Positions 54,313 to 63,924 of a DNA stretch of 64,000 nucleotides are shown here, in pieces. The stretch spans positions 62,001 through 126,000 of the forward strand of contig NZ_CP049888.1 in NCBI RefSeq assembly GCF_011304355.1, read 5' to 3'. The notes under the pieces are model-generated. The model saw only the letters and a list, made by a program, of their open reading frames with translations, made no database searches and was not told the DNA's origin. Position 1 is the first letter of the stretch, and every line of letters begins with the position of its first letter. The translations under genes and the position numbers were made by a program. This DNA comes from Weissella coleopterorum (GTDB lineage: Bacteria; Bacillota; Bacilli; Lactobacillales; Lactobacillaceae).

Positions 54313-55203
54313 TTAATCTGATTTATTTTTATTTTCTGTTCGTTCTAAAATTTGATTAACTTTACTAAAAGGAGCCTTTTTTTGCGGCCATAACTGATCT
54401 AATATTGCTGTCACCATTGTTCCAATTAGAGCGATGGTCGCAACTAGATTAAGCCAAATCATTAAAATAACCACTGATCCTATCGCTTGATAGAATGAAT
54501 AAGAATGCCCCGCCAATTTAACGTAAAATCCAAAGCCTTTAGCTAAAGCCAACATCCCTAATAATTGTACACCGGTCCCCAACATCACAAAAATAAATCG
54601 CGGATTTTTGGCTGGAATCAGAAAATTAAATAAGCAAAGACCAAAAAACATTCCAATTGGAATTGCTGCTGATTTTATATGATTCAACTGGTTCGTTAAT
54701 TGCGCGTTTATTGGCAATGCATCCAATATATTCGTTCCAATTGAGAAAAGCAAAAATAGGACTCCCATAATCCCCAACAACAAAATCAACCACGCCACTG
54801 AAATCGCACGTCCGAGAAGCGAATTATTGCTTACTTTTACATCATAAATTTCATTTTGTGCCTGTCTAATCATGGCTACAACTCGGCTTAAAGACCATAA
54901 AGCTACTAAGGCTGACAATGATAGGGTCCCCACCCCAGGATGTTTTAAAATTGATTCAATCATTGGTAATAGCATGCCCGCAATTGACTTTGGCATTCCA
55001 TTATCCAAAAAATGCATAATTACATCCGTGGTCAAACCTAACAACGGCAAAATAGCTGCTAAAAATATAATTGCCGGAAACAATGATAGGAACCCATAAT
55101 ACGAAATAGCTGCCGTGGCAACGCCTAAATTAATACGGGTAACCGTATTATAAATAGTTTTAATATACAGATTATCTGTCACCTTTTTGATGGTTTTTTT
55201 CAT
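54313..55203 (-). CDS. YihY/BrkB-family membrane protein
   Basis: The 296-aa protein has six hydrophobic helices and the family marks: A-A-I-S-Y-Y-G-F-L-S-L-F-P-A near the N-terminus, then L-W-S-L-S-R and I-W-L-N-L-V in the later helices. The family was once called RNase BN, which is incorrect for these membrane proteins; some members appear to be transporters, but the substrate is unknown. It ends with a charged cytoplasmic tail. It is monocistronic, with its own terminator, upstream of the arc operon. Confidence 0.86.
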   Translation of the reverse strand: MKKTIKKVTDNLYIKTIYNTVTRINLGVATAAISYYGFLSLFPAIIFLAAILPLLGLTTDVIMHFLDNGMPKSIAGMLLPMIESILKHPGVGTLSLSALVALWSLSRVVAMIRQAQNEIYDVKVSNNSLLGRAISVAWLILLLGIMGVLFLLFSIGTNILDALPINAQLTNQLNHIKSAAIPIGMFFGLCLFNFLIPAKNPRFIFVMLGTGVQLLGMLALAKGFGFYVKLAGHSYSFYQAIGSVVILMIWLNLVATIALIGTMVTAILDQLWPQKKAPFSKVNQILERTENKNKSD

Positions 55204-55265
55204 TAATTTATCCAGCCTTTTATTCCGTCATAATACAAATTATACGGAAAATAATGGTTATTTCA

Positions 55266-55311
55266 AACAAAAAGGTAGTTACTGACCAAAATTTTGTCCG
55301 TGTAACTACCT
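55266..55311 (-). terminator. terminator of uppP
   Basis: Minus-strand arms AGGTAGTTAC and GTAACTACCT (55302-55311 with 55273-55282) are followed by TTTTTG. It starts 12 bases after the uppP stop. Confidence 0.88.
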
Positions 55312-55322
55312 CATAATTTAAT

Positions 55323-56177
55323 TTACATATGTAATAATCCAAAAACACCCAAAATAATAACGATGATTCCAATAATGATTCGATACCAACCAAAGGCTTT
55401 GAAATCATTTTGTTTAATATAGTTCATCATAAATTTAATAGCATACCAAGCAACAACCCATGAAACGATAAAGCCAATTGCCAATACCGCACCCTGCATA
55501 CCAGTAAATGTCCCACCTTTATGGAAGAAACTACCTAACTTTAGAATTGAAACACCAACCATGACAGGGATACTAAGGAAAAATGAGAATTCAGCGGCGG
55601 CGACACGTGACACCCCTAAGAAGACTGCTCCTAGAATGGTTGCGCCCGAACGTGAAGTCCCTGGGATAATTGACAAAACTTGAATTAAACCAATCGTAAA
55701 GGCCAATTTATATGACATTTTATTCACATCAGTCAGCCACGGTTGTACTGATTCACGTTCATTATACTTTTCTAATAAAATAAACAAAATTCCATAAAAA
55801 ATTAGCGCACTTGCCACAACCGTTGGCGTCATAAAGTGAGCGTCCATAAAATCATTCATTAATAGACCAATCACCGCGGCTGGCAAACAAGCTACGATAA
55901 CCTTAAACCATAGTTGCCACGTTTGTTGCTTTTCAAGTGTGTTTTTTTTAGGTGAAAATGGATTTAATTTATGGAAATATAATTGAATCACTGCCATAAT
56001 GGCACCCAATTGAATCACATAATCAAAAACATTCATAAATGCTTTCGTCCAAACTGCTCCACCTGGTATTTTCATTAATGACTCAGCAATAATAATATGA
56101 CCGGTTGATGAAACTGGTAAAAATTCCGTTAATCCCTCAACAATCCCGATTATAATTGATTTAATAAAGTCAAACAT
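55323..56177 (-). CDS. uppP: undecaprenyl-diphosphatase (BacA/UppP)
   Basis: Dephosphorylates undecaprenyl pyrophosphate so the lipid carrier can be reused for peptidoglycan and wall polymer synthesis; it can also give bacitracin tolerance. The 284-aa polytopic protein has the conserved motifs GIVEGLTEFLPVSSTGH (about residues 12-28) and IPGTSRSG (about 168-175). A terminator follows the gene. It supports the glycan region at 38-47 kb, which needs the same lipid carrier, though it is not linked to it. Confidence 0.96.
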   Translation of the reverse strand: MFDFIKSIIIGIVEGLTEFLPVSSTGHIIIAESLMKIPGGAVWTKAFMNVFDYVIQLGAIMAVIQLYFHKLNPFSPKKNTLEKQQTWQLWFKVIVACLPAAVIGLLMNDFMDAHFMTPTVVASALIFYGILFILLEKYNERESVQPWLTDVNKMSYKLAFTIGLIQVLSIIPGTSRSGATILGAVFLGVSRVAAAEFSFFLSIPVMVGVSILKLGSFFHKGGTFTGMQGAVLAIGFIVSWVVAWYAIKFMMNYIKQNDFKAFGWYRIIIGIIVIILGVFGLLHM

Positions 56178-56196
56178 CTTCTTTTATCCTCTTTTT

Positions 56197-57204
56197 CTAT
56201 TTAGCTACCATAATATCACCACGGTAAGTCGTTAACGTCAATCGATTAACTCGCTCAAATTTAGTTTGATACCACTTTGCATAAGGTACATTTTTAACCT
56301 TAATCTTTCCTTGATCTTGTACTACCAAACGATATCCAAAATTATCTTGCCAATTTACATTAATGTTTCCACTTTGTGTTGCAACTGTACTAGCACCCTT
56401 TAGATTAATTTCTTGCAGATTATAATTACCATAGATCGATTGCGCAAATAAATCTTGTGCCGTAACTTGATGTATAGTTGTCATGCCTCGATTAATACTA
56501 ATCAACGTTTGTCCCAGTTGACTTTTTTGTATGACCAAATCTGCTTCATCAATATGAACTTGGGTCTTATCACTTTTTAATTGATGTAAATTAATATTTC
56601 CTGCACCAGTATCAATTCTAATTTGCTGAGTTTTTAATCCGTCAAGCCGAGTTGATCCATCATTATTATTTAGATCAACTGCCTTTAAATTACCCTGCAA
56701 AATTTTAATTTGACCATCTACATTCTTTAGATGGGCTTTTTGTGCTGTAATTTGCTTTAATTCTACGTTTCCACTTTGTACATTAATTTTAACTTTTTTT
56801 AGATTAGTTCCTTGGGGGACTTTAATCGTTAAATGATCCTCATCTTGTAAAACATCTGAGAAGTTAGGCATATTATCTTTCATATTTTGATAATTGAGTT
56901 TCAAAGTATTTTGGTCTTTACTAACTTTAAACCCCGCTTGATTCGTCAGGTTTCCTTCAATGCTCATTCCATTTTGGACCTTGGCATCGGGTTGAATCAA
57001 AACATCTAATGTATCCCCTTGAATTGTAATATTTTGCACGCCTTTAATTTGCTGGTGGATTTTAACCTCATCTGGAACCCAAAAATTTCCATGATGCCAA
57101 AATACTCGAGACCCGCCCCCATTCATTGATCCAAAGATCATCAAAACAATACCCAAGCCCATTAAAACAAACCCGCTTATAATTGACCGAATAACTTTAT
57201 TCAT
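56197..57204 (-). CDS. DUF4097-family membrane-anchored beta-helix protein
   Basis: The 335-aa protein has one N-terminal membrane helix (about residues 9-26) and a long region of short beta strands (V-x-I-x-x-G-x-V-x-L type), as in DUF4097/LiaG-like proteins. These may form a right-handed beta-helix on the outer side. Such proteins are linked to cell-envelope stress responses in Firmicutes, but the activity is unknown. It overlaps the upstream DUF1700 gene by eight bases, the usual pairing for these families. Confidence 0.78.
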   Translation of the reverse strand: MNKVIRSIISGFVLMGLGIVLMIFGSMNGGGSRVFWHHGNFWVPDEVKIHQQIKGVQNITIQGDTLDVLIQPDAKVQNGMSIEGNLTNQAGFKVSKDQNTLKLNYQNMKDNMPNFSDVLQDEDHLTIKVPQGTNLKKVKINVQSGNVELKQITAQKAHLKNVDGQIKILQGNLKAVDLNNNDGSTRLDGLKTQQIRIDTGAGNINLHQLKSDKTQVHIDEADLVIQKSQLGQTLISINRGMTTIHQVTAQDLFAQSIYGNYNLQEINLKGASTVATQSGNINVNWQDNFGYRLVVQDQGKIKVKNVPYAKWYQTKFERVNRLTLTTYRGDIMVAK

Positions 57205-57829
57205 GATCTACTCCTGTTATCTTAGCAAATCGCAGACCCACTGATTTGGTATAACGCATCAGCAGGCTCATTAATCCTCGCATCATGGCACCCGCAATGG
57301 GCCAACCAACGAATTGAGTTCCCACTAAGAATAAGCCAATTCCGCCTTGAAAAATGGCAATTGCATGATGATGTCCAAAAACAGAAATTCCCATGAAAAC
57401 TTGGTAAAGGCCGATAAACAAAATTAAAACTAAGCCCAAATCAATAATCACCATCAATACAGTCATTAAAAATAAGCCCATGAAAATCAAAAACATCGCT
57501 GGGTACCAAGCAATATTGGACATTAAGAAACTAATGATCATCCCCAATAAATGGAATTGTCTTCGAATTTGTTTGATCCGATGTGAAAAACTAAATTCAC
57601 CATTGATTAAACTATTATTTTCTTCAATTGTATCTTCATCAATGGAGTATTCAACCATAGCCTTTTGCGCAAGTTGTCTAGGCGTTCCTAATTCATTAAT
57701 TAGGTTTTCACCACTCAATTCATTTTTTTCTGCATAACGCCGATAATCTTGAATAATTTCGATTTTTTTATTCTCTGGTAAACCGATTAAATGTCCTTCA
57801 AGCTGCGAAAAGTAAATATTACTTTTCAT
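57197..57829 (-). CDS. DUF1700-family membrane protein
   Basis: The 210-aa protein starts with the DUF1700 hallmark: a cytoplasmic region with L-x-x-L-P-E-x-x-x-x-E-I-I-Q-D-Y-R-R-Y and L-G-T-P-R-Q-L-A. Several hydrophobic helices follow. In many Firmicutes a PadR-family repressor gene precedes DUF1700 and DUF4097 genes; none is adjacent here, yet a dyad in the promoter could bind one. A GGAGG site precedes the ATG. The function is unknown; envelope stress is inferred. Confidence 0.82.
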   Translation of the reverse strand: MKSNIYFSQLEGHLIGLPENKKIEIIQDYRRYAEKNELSGENLINELGTPRQLAQKAMVEYSIDEDTIEENNSLINGEFSFSHRIKQIRRQFHLLGMIISFLMSNIAWYPAMFLIFMGLFLMTVLMVIIDLGLVLILFIGLYQVFMGISVFGHHHAIAIFQGGIGLFLVGTQFVGWPIAGAMMRGLMSLLMRYTKSVGLRFAKITGVDHE

Positions 57830-57882
57830 TGTATTCCTCCATTTAATTTAATCTAATGTTGTCAATCTCTATTGTAGATTAT

Positions 57883-57904
57883 ATTATATGACATATAATG
57901 TCAA
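57883..57904 (-). promoter_or_regulatory. DUF1700 promoter with an internal palindrome
   Basis: On the minus strand TTGACA (57899-57904) is followed by a 17-base palindrome ATTATATG-a-CATATAAT (57883-57899) reaching into the -10 region. This is the position and type of dyad used by PadR repressors. Confidence 0.6.
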
Positions 57905-57951
57905 GTGAATTTACAACGGTTAATATTACTTGATATTATCATGTTCAATTT

Positions 57952-57993
57952 TTCAAAAAAATAAGTATTCGTATTGTATACGAACACTTATTT
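57952..57993 (-). terminator. terminator of the LCP-family gene
   Basis: Minus-strand AAATAAGTGTTCG pairs with CGAATACTTATTT and is followed by TTTTG. It lies about 45 bases after the stop codon at 58038. Confidence 0.8.
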
Positions 57994-58037
57994 ACACGTT
58001 AGTTATATTTTTTTAATTCCCGCTTGATGTTATCTAT

Positions 58038-59258
58038 TTAATTGGTACTAGCTTCTTCAGTCTCAGCAGTTGTCAGACCATTAGACTCAATCGTATAATC
58101 AGAAATTTTACCAGCATATAGTGGACCCGCTTTGGCCTTTTTTAAGCCCAGTGACTTGCGCAAAACATTAGTAGCACGTTGTTGCTCACTCCGAGTCACA
58201 TGTTCATATGAAACGCCATTGATTTCTTGTCCTCCACCTTGGATATGATCAGTCACAATTTTATTAGCAGCTGGTAGATATTTTTTAACAATCGCCATCA
58301 TATCATCATACGTCAAGTCAGTTCGAGCATTTTTAGAAATCGTATTTAAGAAACTTTGATTTACCAAACGAGTTGGATTTGACTTAGCTTTCGTCATAAT
58401 CGCTTGTAAGACTAGTCGTTGTCGTTGCGTCCGACCATAATCACCTTGTGGGTCATCATAACGCATACGAGAAAATGCCAACGCAGCGGCTCCATTCATT
58501 TTGTCTGAATAGGTATACTTTTCATCGGTAGCATTTTTATTAAAGCCATACGTCGTTGATCCCTTGGTAAAACTGTAAAGATCTCCTGGATCGGAGTGAC
58601 CGTAATTATATCCAGAATCTGCGTGTGCAGTTGTCGGATTAAATTTAAATGTTAACGGTGATTCAACTTGTATCCCCCCTACTTCATTTACGACATCTTC
58701 CATTCCACGCATATTAACCATTCCGTAATAATCAATTGGAATATTTAACCAATTTTGGACGGTCTTCATTGTTGTGGCTTCTTTCCCAAATTCATACGCT
58801 GAATTCATTTTTTGTGGGAACTCCGTTTCATATCCAACCGGAGCAATAACCGTATCACGTGGAATAGACATCAGGGTAGTTTTCTTTTGCTTAGGATTAA
58901 CTGTCATCAACATTAACGAATCTGTTCGACCTCCATCAGAACGGCCCAATTCACCCGTATCTGTTCCCATCAAAAGAACGGTAAATGGCTCTCCCTTTGA
59001 AAGAGCTGCCGAAACATTTCGTGATTTTTTAACCCCTGCACTTGAAAAAGTTTTATCGACAGCGTCATGAATTCGATTATACGTTCTAGCGGCTGTTACG
59101 CCCAAAATAATTCCCAAAGCCCCTAAGGCAACCAAAAAGATTCGAAAAACTCTCAAACGGGTTTTTTTAGGTTTATTTTTATGTTGCTGATTGTACATAT
59201 TATTACGTGAAACCCGACTTAAAGGTTGTTTTCCGTCAAAGTTTGGTTCATTATCCAT
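58038..59258 (-). CDS. LytR-CpsA-Psr (LCP) family wall-polymer ligase
   Basis: LCP enzymes attach teichoic acids or polysaccharides from the lipid carrier to peptidoglycan. The start is set at the ATG at 59256-59258 (M-D-N-E-P-N) behind GAGGAG; an ATG five codons upstream would contain that site. The 406-aa protein has a basic cytoplasmic tip, one membrane helix (about 41-63) and an LCP domain with the family segments LLMGTDTG, GGRTDSLMLMTVN, SIPRDT, and R-M-R-Y-D-D-P. It is monocistronic. The glycan cluster at 38-47 kb could supply its substrate. Confidence 0.92.
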   Translation of the reverse strand: MDNEPNFDGKQPLSRVSRNNMYNQQHKNKPKKTRLRVFRIFLVALGALGIILGVTAARTYNRIHDAVDKTFSSAGVKKSRNVSAALSKGEPFTVLLMGTDTGELGRSDGGRTDSLMLMTVNPKQKKTTLMSIPRDTVIAPVGYETEFPQKMNSAYEFGKEATTMKTVQNWLNIPIDYYGMVNMRGMEDVVNEVGGIQVESPLTFKFNPTTAHADSGYNYGHSDPGDLYSFTKGSTTYGFNKNATDEKYTYSDKMNGAAALAFSRMRYDDPQGDYGRTQRQRLVLQAIMTKAKSNPTRLVNQSFLNTISKNARTDLTYDDMMAIVKKYLPAANKIVTDHIQGGGQEINGVSYEHVTRSEQQRATNVLRKSLGLKKAKAGPLYAGKISDYTIESNGLTTAETEEASTN

Positions 59259-59401
59259 CAAAATTCTCCTCATTTTTTGGGCTGAGTTTCCCGTTTTTAT
59301 GACAAATTTAAACTATTATTTCATAATACCATTTATTAGCTCAATTTCTCGACCAATGGAATGTATCTTTACCATTTTTATACTTTTTTCTTTAGTTAAC
59401 C

Positions 59402-60358
59402 TTAAACCGCAACTGGTGCTTTAATCGATTTAGCCGGATGGTAACCCTCAATTTCAATATCTTCAAGCTCGTAGTCAAAAATTGATTTTACAGCGGGATT
59501 TAGTTTTAACGTTGGCAAGGCTTGAAGAGGGCGTTGTAATTGCTCTTTCACTTGATCAACATGATTAGCATAAATATGCGCATCACCGAAAGTGTGAATA
59601 AATTCTCCGACTGCCAAACCTGTTTGAGCAGCTACCATATGTAATAGCAAAGCATACGATGCTATATTAAACGGAACTCCTAGGAAAATATCACCGGAAC
59701 GCTGATATAGTTGCAGGCTTAGTTTTCCATCAACCACATAAAATTGAAACAATGAGTGGCAAGGCGGTAAAGCTTGCATGGGAACAGCCTCAGGATTCCA
59801 AGCTGAGACAATTAAGCGTCGTGATGTGGGATTATTTTTAATTTCATTTACAACGTTCTCAATTTGGTCAATAAAGCCTCCTTGAACCTTTTCCCAATGA
59901 CGCCACTGGGCTCCATAAACTTGCCCCAGATCGCCATATTTTGCCGCAAAATTATCATCATTTAAAATGGCGTCACAAAAAATTTGATGCTGTTGATCAT
60001 ATAGCACTTTAAACTCTGGATCTTGAGTCGCCCGTCGACCAAAATCAGACATATCAGGACCTTGGTATTCATTCGAATTAACCCAATTTTTAAACGCCCA
60101 CTCATCCCAAATATGATTATTATTTTCAAGTAAGTAGCGAATATTCGTTTCACCTTTTAAAAACCAAAGTAACTCACTCTTAATTAATTTAAAAGCAACC
60201 CGCTTAGTTGTTAAGAGCGGGAAACCCTCACTCAGATCATAACGTTGTTGGCGTCCAAAAACTGAATAGGTTCCAGTCCCCGTTCGATCCGCCTTAAATT
60301 CACCATTCTCCAAAACTTCTTTCGCAAAATTTAAGTAGGTTTGCTCGCTTTTACTCAT
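59402..60358 (-). CDS. thyA: thymidylate synthase
   Basis: Makes dTMP from dUMP using methylenetetrahydrofolate. The 318-aa protein has the expected motifs: [11 protein letters not shown] near the N-terminus, the catalytic Cys in [21 protein letters not shown], and [15 protein letters not shown]. Length fits the longer lactobacillus form. The gene starts 17 bases after the dCMP deaminase gene, so dUMP formation and methylation are co-expressed. No dihydrofolate reductase gene follows, although this is a common neighbour. Confidence 0.97.
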   Translation of the reverse strand: MSKSEQTYLNFAKEVLENGEFKADRTGTGTYSVFGRQQRYDLSEGFPLLTTKRVAFKLIKSELLWFLKGETNIRYLLENNNHIWDEWAFKNWVNSNEYQGPDMSDFGRRATQDPEFKVLYDQQHQIFCDAILNDDNFAAKYGDLGQVYGAQWRHWEKVQGGFIDQIENVVNEIKNNPTSRRLIVSAWNPEAVPMQALPPCHSLFQFYVVDGKLSLQLYQRSGDIFLGVPFNIASYALLLHMVAAQTGLAVGEFIHTFGDAHIYANHVDQVKEQLQRPLQALPTLKLNPAVKSIFDYELEDIEIEGYHPAKSIKAPVAV

Positions 60359-60375
60359 CGTATTACTCCTTTAAA

Positions 60376-60855
60376 TTAATCATTTATAAACTGTTCAAAA
60401 TTAAATTTTTTTAAGTCTACTTCAGTTAGGGTCACCTGATTTAAATTAATATGCTTTTGTTGCATCAACTCCATCGCAAAAGCATCATTTCGATAACTAC
60501 GCAAATAGTTAATTTTACTAATACCGGCTTGTAACAAAAACTTGGTGCAATGCACACAAGGAAAATCAGTTACATAAATTTCAGCCCCATCTGCGGCAAT
60601 TCCCATTTTCGCCATCTGAAGTAAGGCATTTTGTTCTGCATGAACTGCCCGAATACAATGTCCATCAACGATATAATCGCCCACCTCATCGCAATGTGGT
60701 GTTCCCATAACTGATCCGTTATAACCACTCGCGATTAAGCGTCCTTCTTTAACAATCACAGCCCCTACATGTAAACGGGTACAGGTGCTTCGTGATGCAA
60801 GCATCACCGCCTGCATCATAAAATATTGAGGCCACTCAATTCGTCCACTATTCAT
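60376..60855 (-). CDS. comEB: dCMP deaminase (ComEB-like)
   Basis: Converts dCMP to dUMP, the substrate of the adjacent thymidylate synthase. The ATG at 60853-60855 (M-N-S-G-R-I) follows GGTGG by eight bases; a GTG four codons upstream lies within that site. The 159-aa zinc enzyme shows H-A-E (VHAEQNAL) and PCVHC, the zinc-binding and catalytic residues, and SYNGS-like (SGYNGSVMGTPHC) for nucleotide binding. A competence role of ComEB has not been shown for this family in lactobacilli. Confidence 0.92.
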   Translation of the reverse strand: MNSGRIEWPQYFMMQAVMLASRSTCTRLHVGAVIVKEGRLIASGYNGSVMGTPHCDEVGDYIVDGHCIRAVHAEQNALLQMAKMGIAADGAEIYVTDFPCVHCTKFLLQAGISKINYLRSYRNDAFAMELMQQKHINLNQVTLTEVDLKKFNFEQFIND

Positions 60856-60989
60856 CTGCAAATCCACCTTATTTTAAGTGCTTTTATCATAGCAAATTCT
60901 TATAACTTTTAACAGACAGCTTTTATCGTCGAGCCTTTTATTCCGTTCTAACAGATTATTATTAAACTAAATCACAACATAATACAATA

Positions 60990-61018
60990 TTGAATTAACC
61001 TTAAAAATGTTGTATAAT
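60990..61018 (+). promoter_or_regulatory. promoter of veg
   Basis: TTGAAT (60990-60995) and TATAAT (61013-61018) are spaced by exactly 17 bases. The predicted leader is about 100 nt and contains GCGAGG-tcat-CCTTGC just before the ribosome binding site. Confidence 0.82.
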
Positions 61019-61123
61019 AACAGATGGTGCTTAGTCTAGTTACATCCTATAAAATTCATAAATTGGTTCATATATCAATTTATTCAAAGCGAGGTCATCC
61101 TTGCATGAAAGGAAGTGTGAATT

Positions 61124-61354
61124 ATGCCAACCGCATTAGCCGAAATTAAAGATAAACTCGACGCTCATATTGGAGAGTCAGTAACTTTAACTACCCATGA
61201 AAGCCGTCATCGTAATATTGAACATGAAGCCATCGTTCGAGAAACTTTTCGTTCAGTCTTTGTTTTGGACTTAAAGCAAGATGGCGATCAATTTGATCGT
61301 GCTTCCTTTAGTTATACTGACATCCTAACTAAAAACATTGAATTAGATTTCTAA
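61124..61354 (+). CDS. veg: Veg protein
   Basis: The 76-aa protein matches the Veg family, strongly expressed in Bacillus and implicated in biofilm matrix gene control. It is recognised by IKDKLDAHIGESVTLTTHESR and the R-K/H-R-N-I-x-x-x-x-A-I-V-x-E-T motif. Veg typically lies close to rsmA and rnmV, as here, though a CorC-type gene intervenes. An AAAGGAAG site precedes the ATG. An ATG 20 bases upstream opens a 14-codon frame overlapping the start, in another frame. Confidence 0.92.
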   Translation: MPTALAEIKDKLDAHIGESVTLTTHESRHRNIEHEAIVRETFRSVFVLDLKQDGDQFDRASFSYTDILTKNIELDF

Positions 61355-61387
61355 TTCATATTTATTCATGATAATATGAACGGTCAA

Positions 61388-61425
61388 TAGCGCTCCTTCC
61401 TCTTAATGAGGTAGGAGTGTTTTTA
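61388..61425 (+). terminator. terminator of veg
   Basis: Arms GCTCCT and AGGAGT (61392-61397 and 61413-61418) with an inner CCTC/GAGG pairing are followed by TTTTT. Confidence 0.75.
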
Positions 61426-61432
61426 ATATATT

Positions 61433-61475
61433 AAAAAGCTTCGCTGTTTTTAATTTAAAACAGCGAAGCTTTTAG
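61433..61475. terminator. bidirectional terminator between veg and the CorC-type gene
   Basis: A 16- to 17-bp perfect stem (AAAGCTTCGCTGTTTT with AAAACAGCGAAGCTTT) has A/T runs on both sides. It serves the convergent veg and CorC-type genes. Confidence 0.9.
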
Positions 61476-61486
61476 TATTAATATTT

Positions 61487-62863
61487 TTAGTCAGCTGGAG
61501 TTACATTCTGATCATCGTAAATTTGAATAATATCATCTTCGTTTAAGTCGATTACTTCAAATTCATTAATGTAAGCATCTTTATAATCCAGAGGAATAAT
61601 CTTAAAGTGCGAAACGATGAATTCATCCCCAACCGAAACGTCCGGATCTTTATCCAAAACAAAGCCCGTTAGAGTCACCATTTCTGAATCACTAAAAGCT
61701 TTAATTTCGACTTTGAAATATCGTTCAAAATCAAACAATGTCAACTTACCGTTAACCTTATAGTGCATTCGACCTTCTTCATCCGATGCTATTTTTTCAA
61801 TTAAATCATCAGAAACGTCGTCAATTTCATCACGAACTGTCCCAAACAATTCTTCATAGATGTCTTTATCAGTCACGATTCCTGAAGTTCCACCGTATTC
61901 ATCTTTAACAACCACAATTGGTGCTCGATGCGTGATCATTTCCTCTAAGATATCTTGGATATCCTGATTTTCTGAAACGTTAGGAATATTTCGCAAAACA
62001 ATTCGAACTGAAGCTTCTGGATTAATACGCATCTGTCGAACCAAATCATAACTAAAGACATAGCCTAAAATCTTATCCTTATCATTATTAGCAACCACAG
62101 GTAATCGCGAGAACTTATCTTCCAAATAGATCGAAACAGCATCCCCAATGGTGGCTGTAACATCAACCACATCCAATTGAGTTCGATCGATCATGATATC
62201 AGCTGCAACCTTATCATTCATCTCGAATGCACGTTTCATGAAAGCTACATCTTCAGCATCTAATTCACCAGCTTGGGCCGCATCCTCAGATAACGAAATA
62301 ATTTCATTCTGTGAGTAAATCTCTTCATCTGGATGTGCATTAAAGCCTAACAATTTAGTAATTGTTGCCGCAGTTCGATCGAAAATATAAATTAAGGGAT
62401 ATAAAATCACATGGAAGAACCGTACCGGTCGAACAATCAATAATAATGTCCGCACTGGCTTGTCAATCGCAATATTCTTTGGCACCAAATCAGTGAAGAC
62501 AGCGTGGATGAACGTGAAGATTAAAATTGCTCCCACTGATGCAACCGGATGAGCTAGGTTTTCTGGCAAAATTTTAGTAGATAGGATTAAAGCCGCAATA
62601 AAAGCTTCTCCAATCCAACCTAAAATCAAACTAGTCAATGTAATTCCAACTTGAGCTGTTGAAAGATATTCAGTCAGATGCTCTGTCATATGGAGCGCTC
62701 CAATTAAATTACGACTAGGCTTGCCTTCTCCAGCATCAGCCATCGCTTTCAAAGCACTAGGCCGAACCTTTACCAACGAATATTCGGTCAAAGTAAATAA
62801 GACCGCCAATAATAAGATTACAACAATTGCAATTAAATTATAGATAATGGACGCAGAATCCAT
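61487..62863 (-). CDS. HlyC/CorC (CNNM plus CBS) family membrane protein
   Basis: The 458-aa protein has an N-terminal CNNM domain (about 1-195) with four hydrophobic segments, then two CBS domains (about 215-340) and a C-terminal CorC_HlyC domain (about 360-440). This is the YhdP/YrkA/CorC layout; some members are magnesium transporters or regulate ion transport. The family's older name, hemolysin C, is misleading. An AGAGG site lies about 11 bases before the ATG. The substrate is unknown here. Confidence 0.88.
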   Translation of the reverse strand: MDSASIIYNLIAIVVILLLAVLFTLTEYSLVKVRPSALKAMADAGEGKPSRNLIGALHMTEHLTEYLSTAQVGITLTSLILGWIGEAFIAALILSTKILPENLAHPVASVGAILIFTFIHAVFTDLVPKNIAIDKPVRTLLLIVRPVRFFHVILYPLIYIFDRTAATITKLLGFNAHPDEEIYSQNEIISLSEDAAQAGELDAEDVAFMKRAFEMNDKVAADIMIDRTQLDVVDVTATIGDAVSIYLEDKFSRLPVVANNDKDKILGYVFSYDLVRQMRINPEASVRIVLRNIPNVSENQDIQDILEEMITHRAPIVVVKDEYGGTSGIVTDKDIYEELFGTVRDEIDDVSDDLIEKIASDEEGRMHYKVNGKLTLFDFERYFKVEIKAFSDSEMVTLTGFVLDKDPDVSVGDEFIVSHFKIIPLDYKDAYINEFEVIDLNEDDIIQIYDDQNVTPAD

Positions 62864-63007
62864 AGGATAAAATACCTCTTTCTTGTTTAAGTTTTTTTAT
62901 TTCAAGTACAACAATTATACTGAATTAAGACTGTTAACACAACCTTAATCACTAATTATTCACTGTGTAATTATGATTTATATCATTTTAACAGTTTCAA
63001 TTAATTT

Positions 63008-63901
63008 TTAATATACACCAGCATCAGTTAATGTATTTTGTAATGTTACAAACTGCTCTAGCGTTAATTTTTCGGCCCTAATTTTAGGATTAATCTGAGC
63101 CGCTTCGAGAGCATCCATCAATTTATCTTGCATCCCCCCGTTTTTACCAAATGCGGTTATTAAATTATTCCATAACGTCTTACGTCGCATTACAAACCCC
63201 ACTTTAAACAAACTAAATAGCCGTTGTTCATTATCGGGTAATATCGCTAACGGTTCGCGCGGCTCTAGCACAACAATTGCTGAATCAACATTTGGATTTG
63301 GAATAAAAGCTGTTCGATCAACATTAAATGCAACACGTGCTTGTACTCGATATTGAACAGTTAATGATAAAGAGCCATATTCTTTGGTACCAGGCTTCGC
63401 TGCTAGTCGATCAGCAACTTCTTTTTGCATCATAACAACAATTGCATCAACGTGCACCTCTGACTCTAAAATCTGCATTAAAATGGGCGTCGTAATGTAG
63501 TATGGTAAATTAGCTACAATTTTAAGTGGTGCACTTGGGTCAGAAAAATTTTCTTGGACGGCGGCCATTAGGTCAACCTTTAAAATATCTTGATTAATAA
63601 CCTTAATATTATTATATGGTGCTAGAGTATCATCTAACACTGCGATTAAGCGATCATCAATTTCAAAAGCGACAACCTCTTTGGCGGCCCTCGCCAATTG
63701 TTCTGTCAATGCACCAATTCCGGGGCCAATTTCAATCACATTATCATTTTTACTAACATCCCCCGCTGAAACAATATTTTTTAATATATTTAAATCCGTT
63801 AAAAAATTTTGTCCCAAAGACTTTTTAGTATTGATACCATATTGATTCATAATGGCTTGCGTCCGTAAAGGAGTCGCAATATCAGGATAATTAGCTGTCA
63901 T
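63008..63901 (-). CDS. rsmA: 16S rRNA dimethyladenosine transferase
   Basis: Dimethylates the two adjacent adenines near the 3' end of 16S rRNA (KsgA). The 297-aa protein has the SAM-binding motif IEIGPGIGALTEQL (about residues 57-70) and the catalytic NLPYYITTP (about 131-139). An AAAAGGAG site precedes the ATG. It starts 23 bases after the stop of rnmV, the usual partner gene. Length and motifs are standard; loss of this enzyme gives kasugamycin resistance in many species. Confidence 0.97.
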   Translation of the reverse strand: MTANYPDIATPLRTQAIMNQYGINTKKSLGQNFLTDLNILKNIVSAGDVSKNDNVIEIGPGIGALTEQLARAAKEVVAFEIDDRLIAVLDDTLAPYNNIKVINQDILKVDLMAAVQENFSDPSAPLKIVANLPYYITTPILMQILESEVHVDAIVVMMQKEVADRLAAKPGTKEYGSLSLTVQYRVQARVAFNVDRTAFIPNPNVDSAIVVLEPREPLAILPDNEQRLFSLFKVGFVMRRKTLWNNLITAFGKNGGMQDKLMDALEAAQINPKIRAEKLTLEQFVTLQNTLTDAGVY

Positions 63902-63924
63902 TCATTTACTCCTTTTAAGTTAAA

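Noticed and set aside
55220..55408. A 62-codon minus-strand frame at the end of uppP
   Set aside because: It overlaps uppP in another frame and runs through the uppP terminator, so it is a shadow frame.
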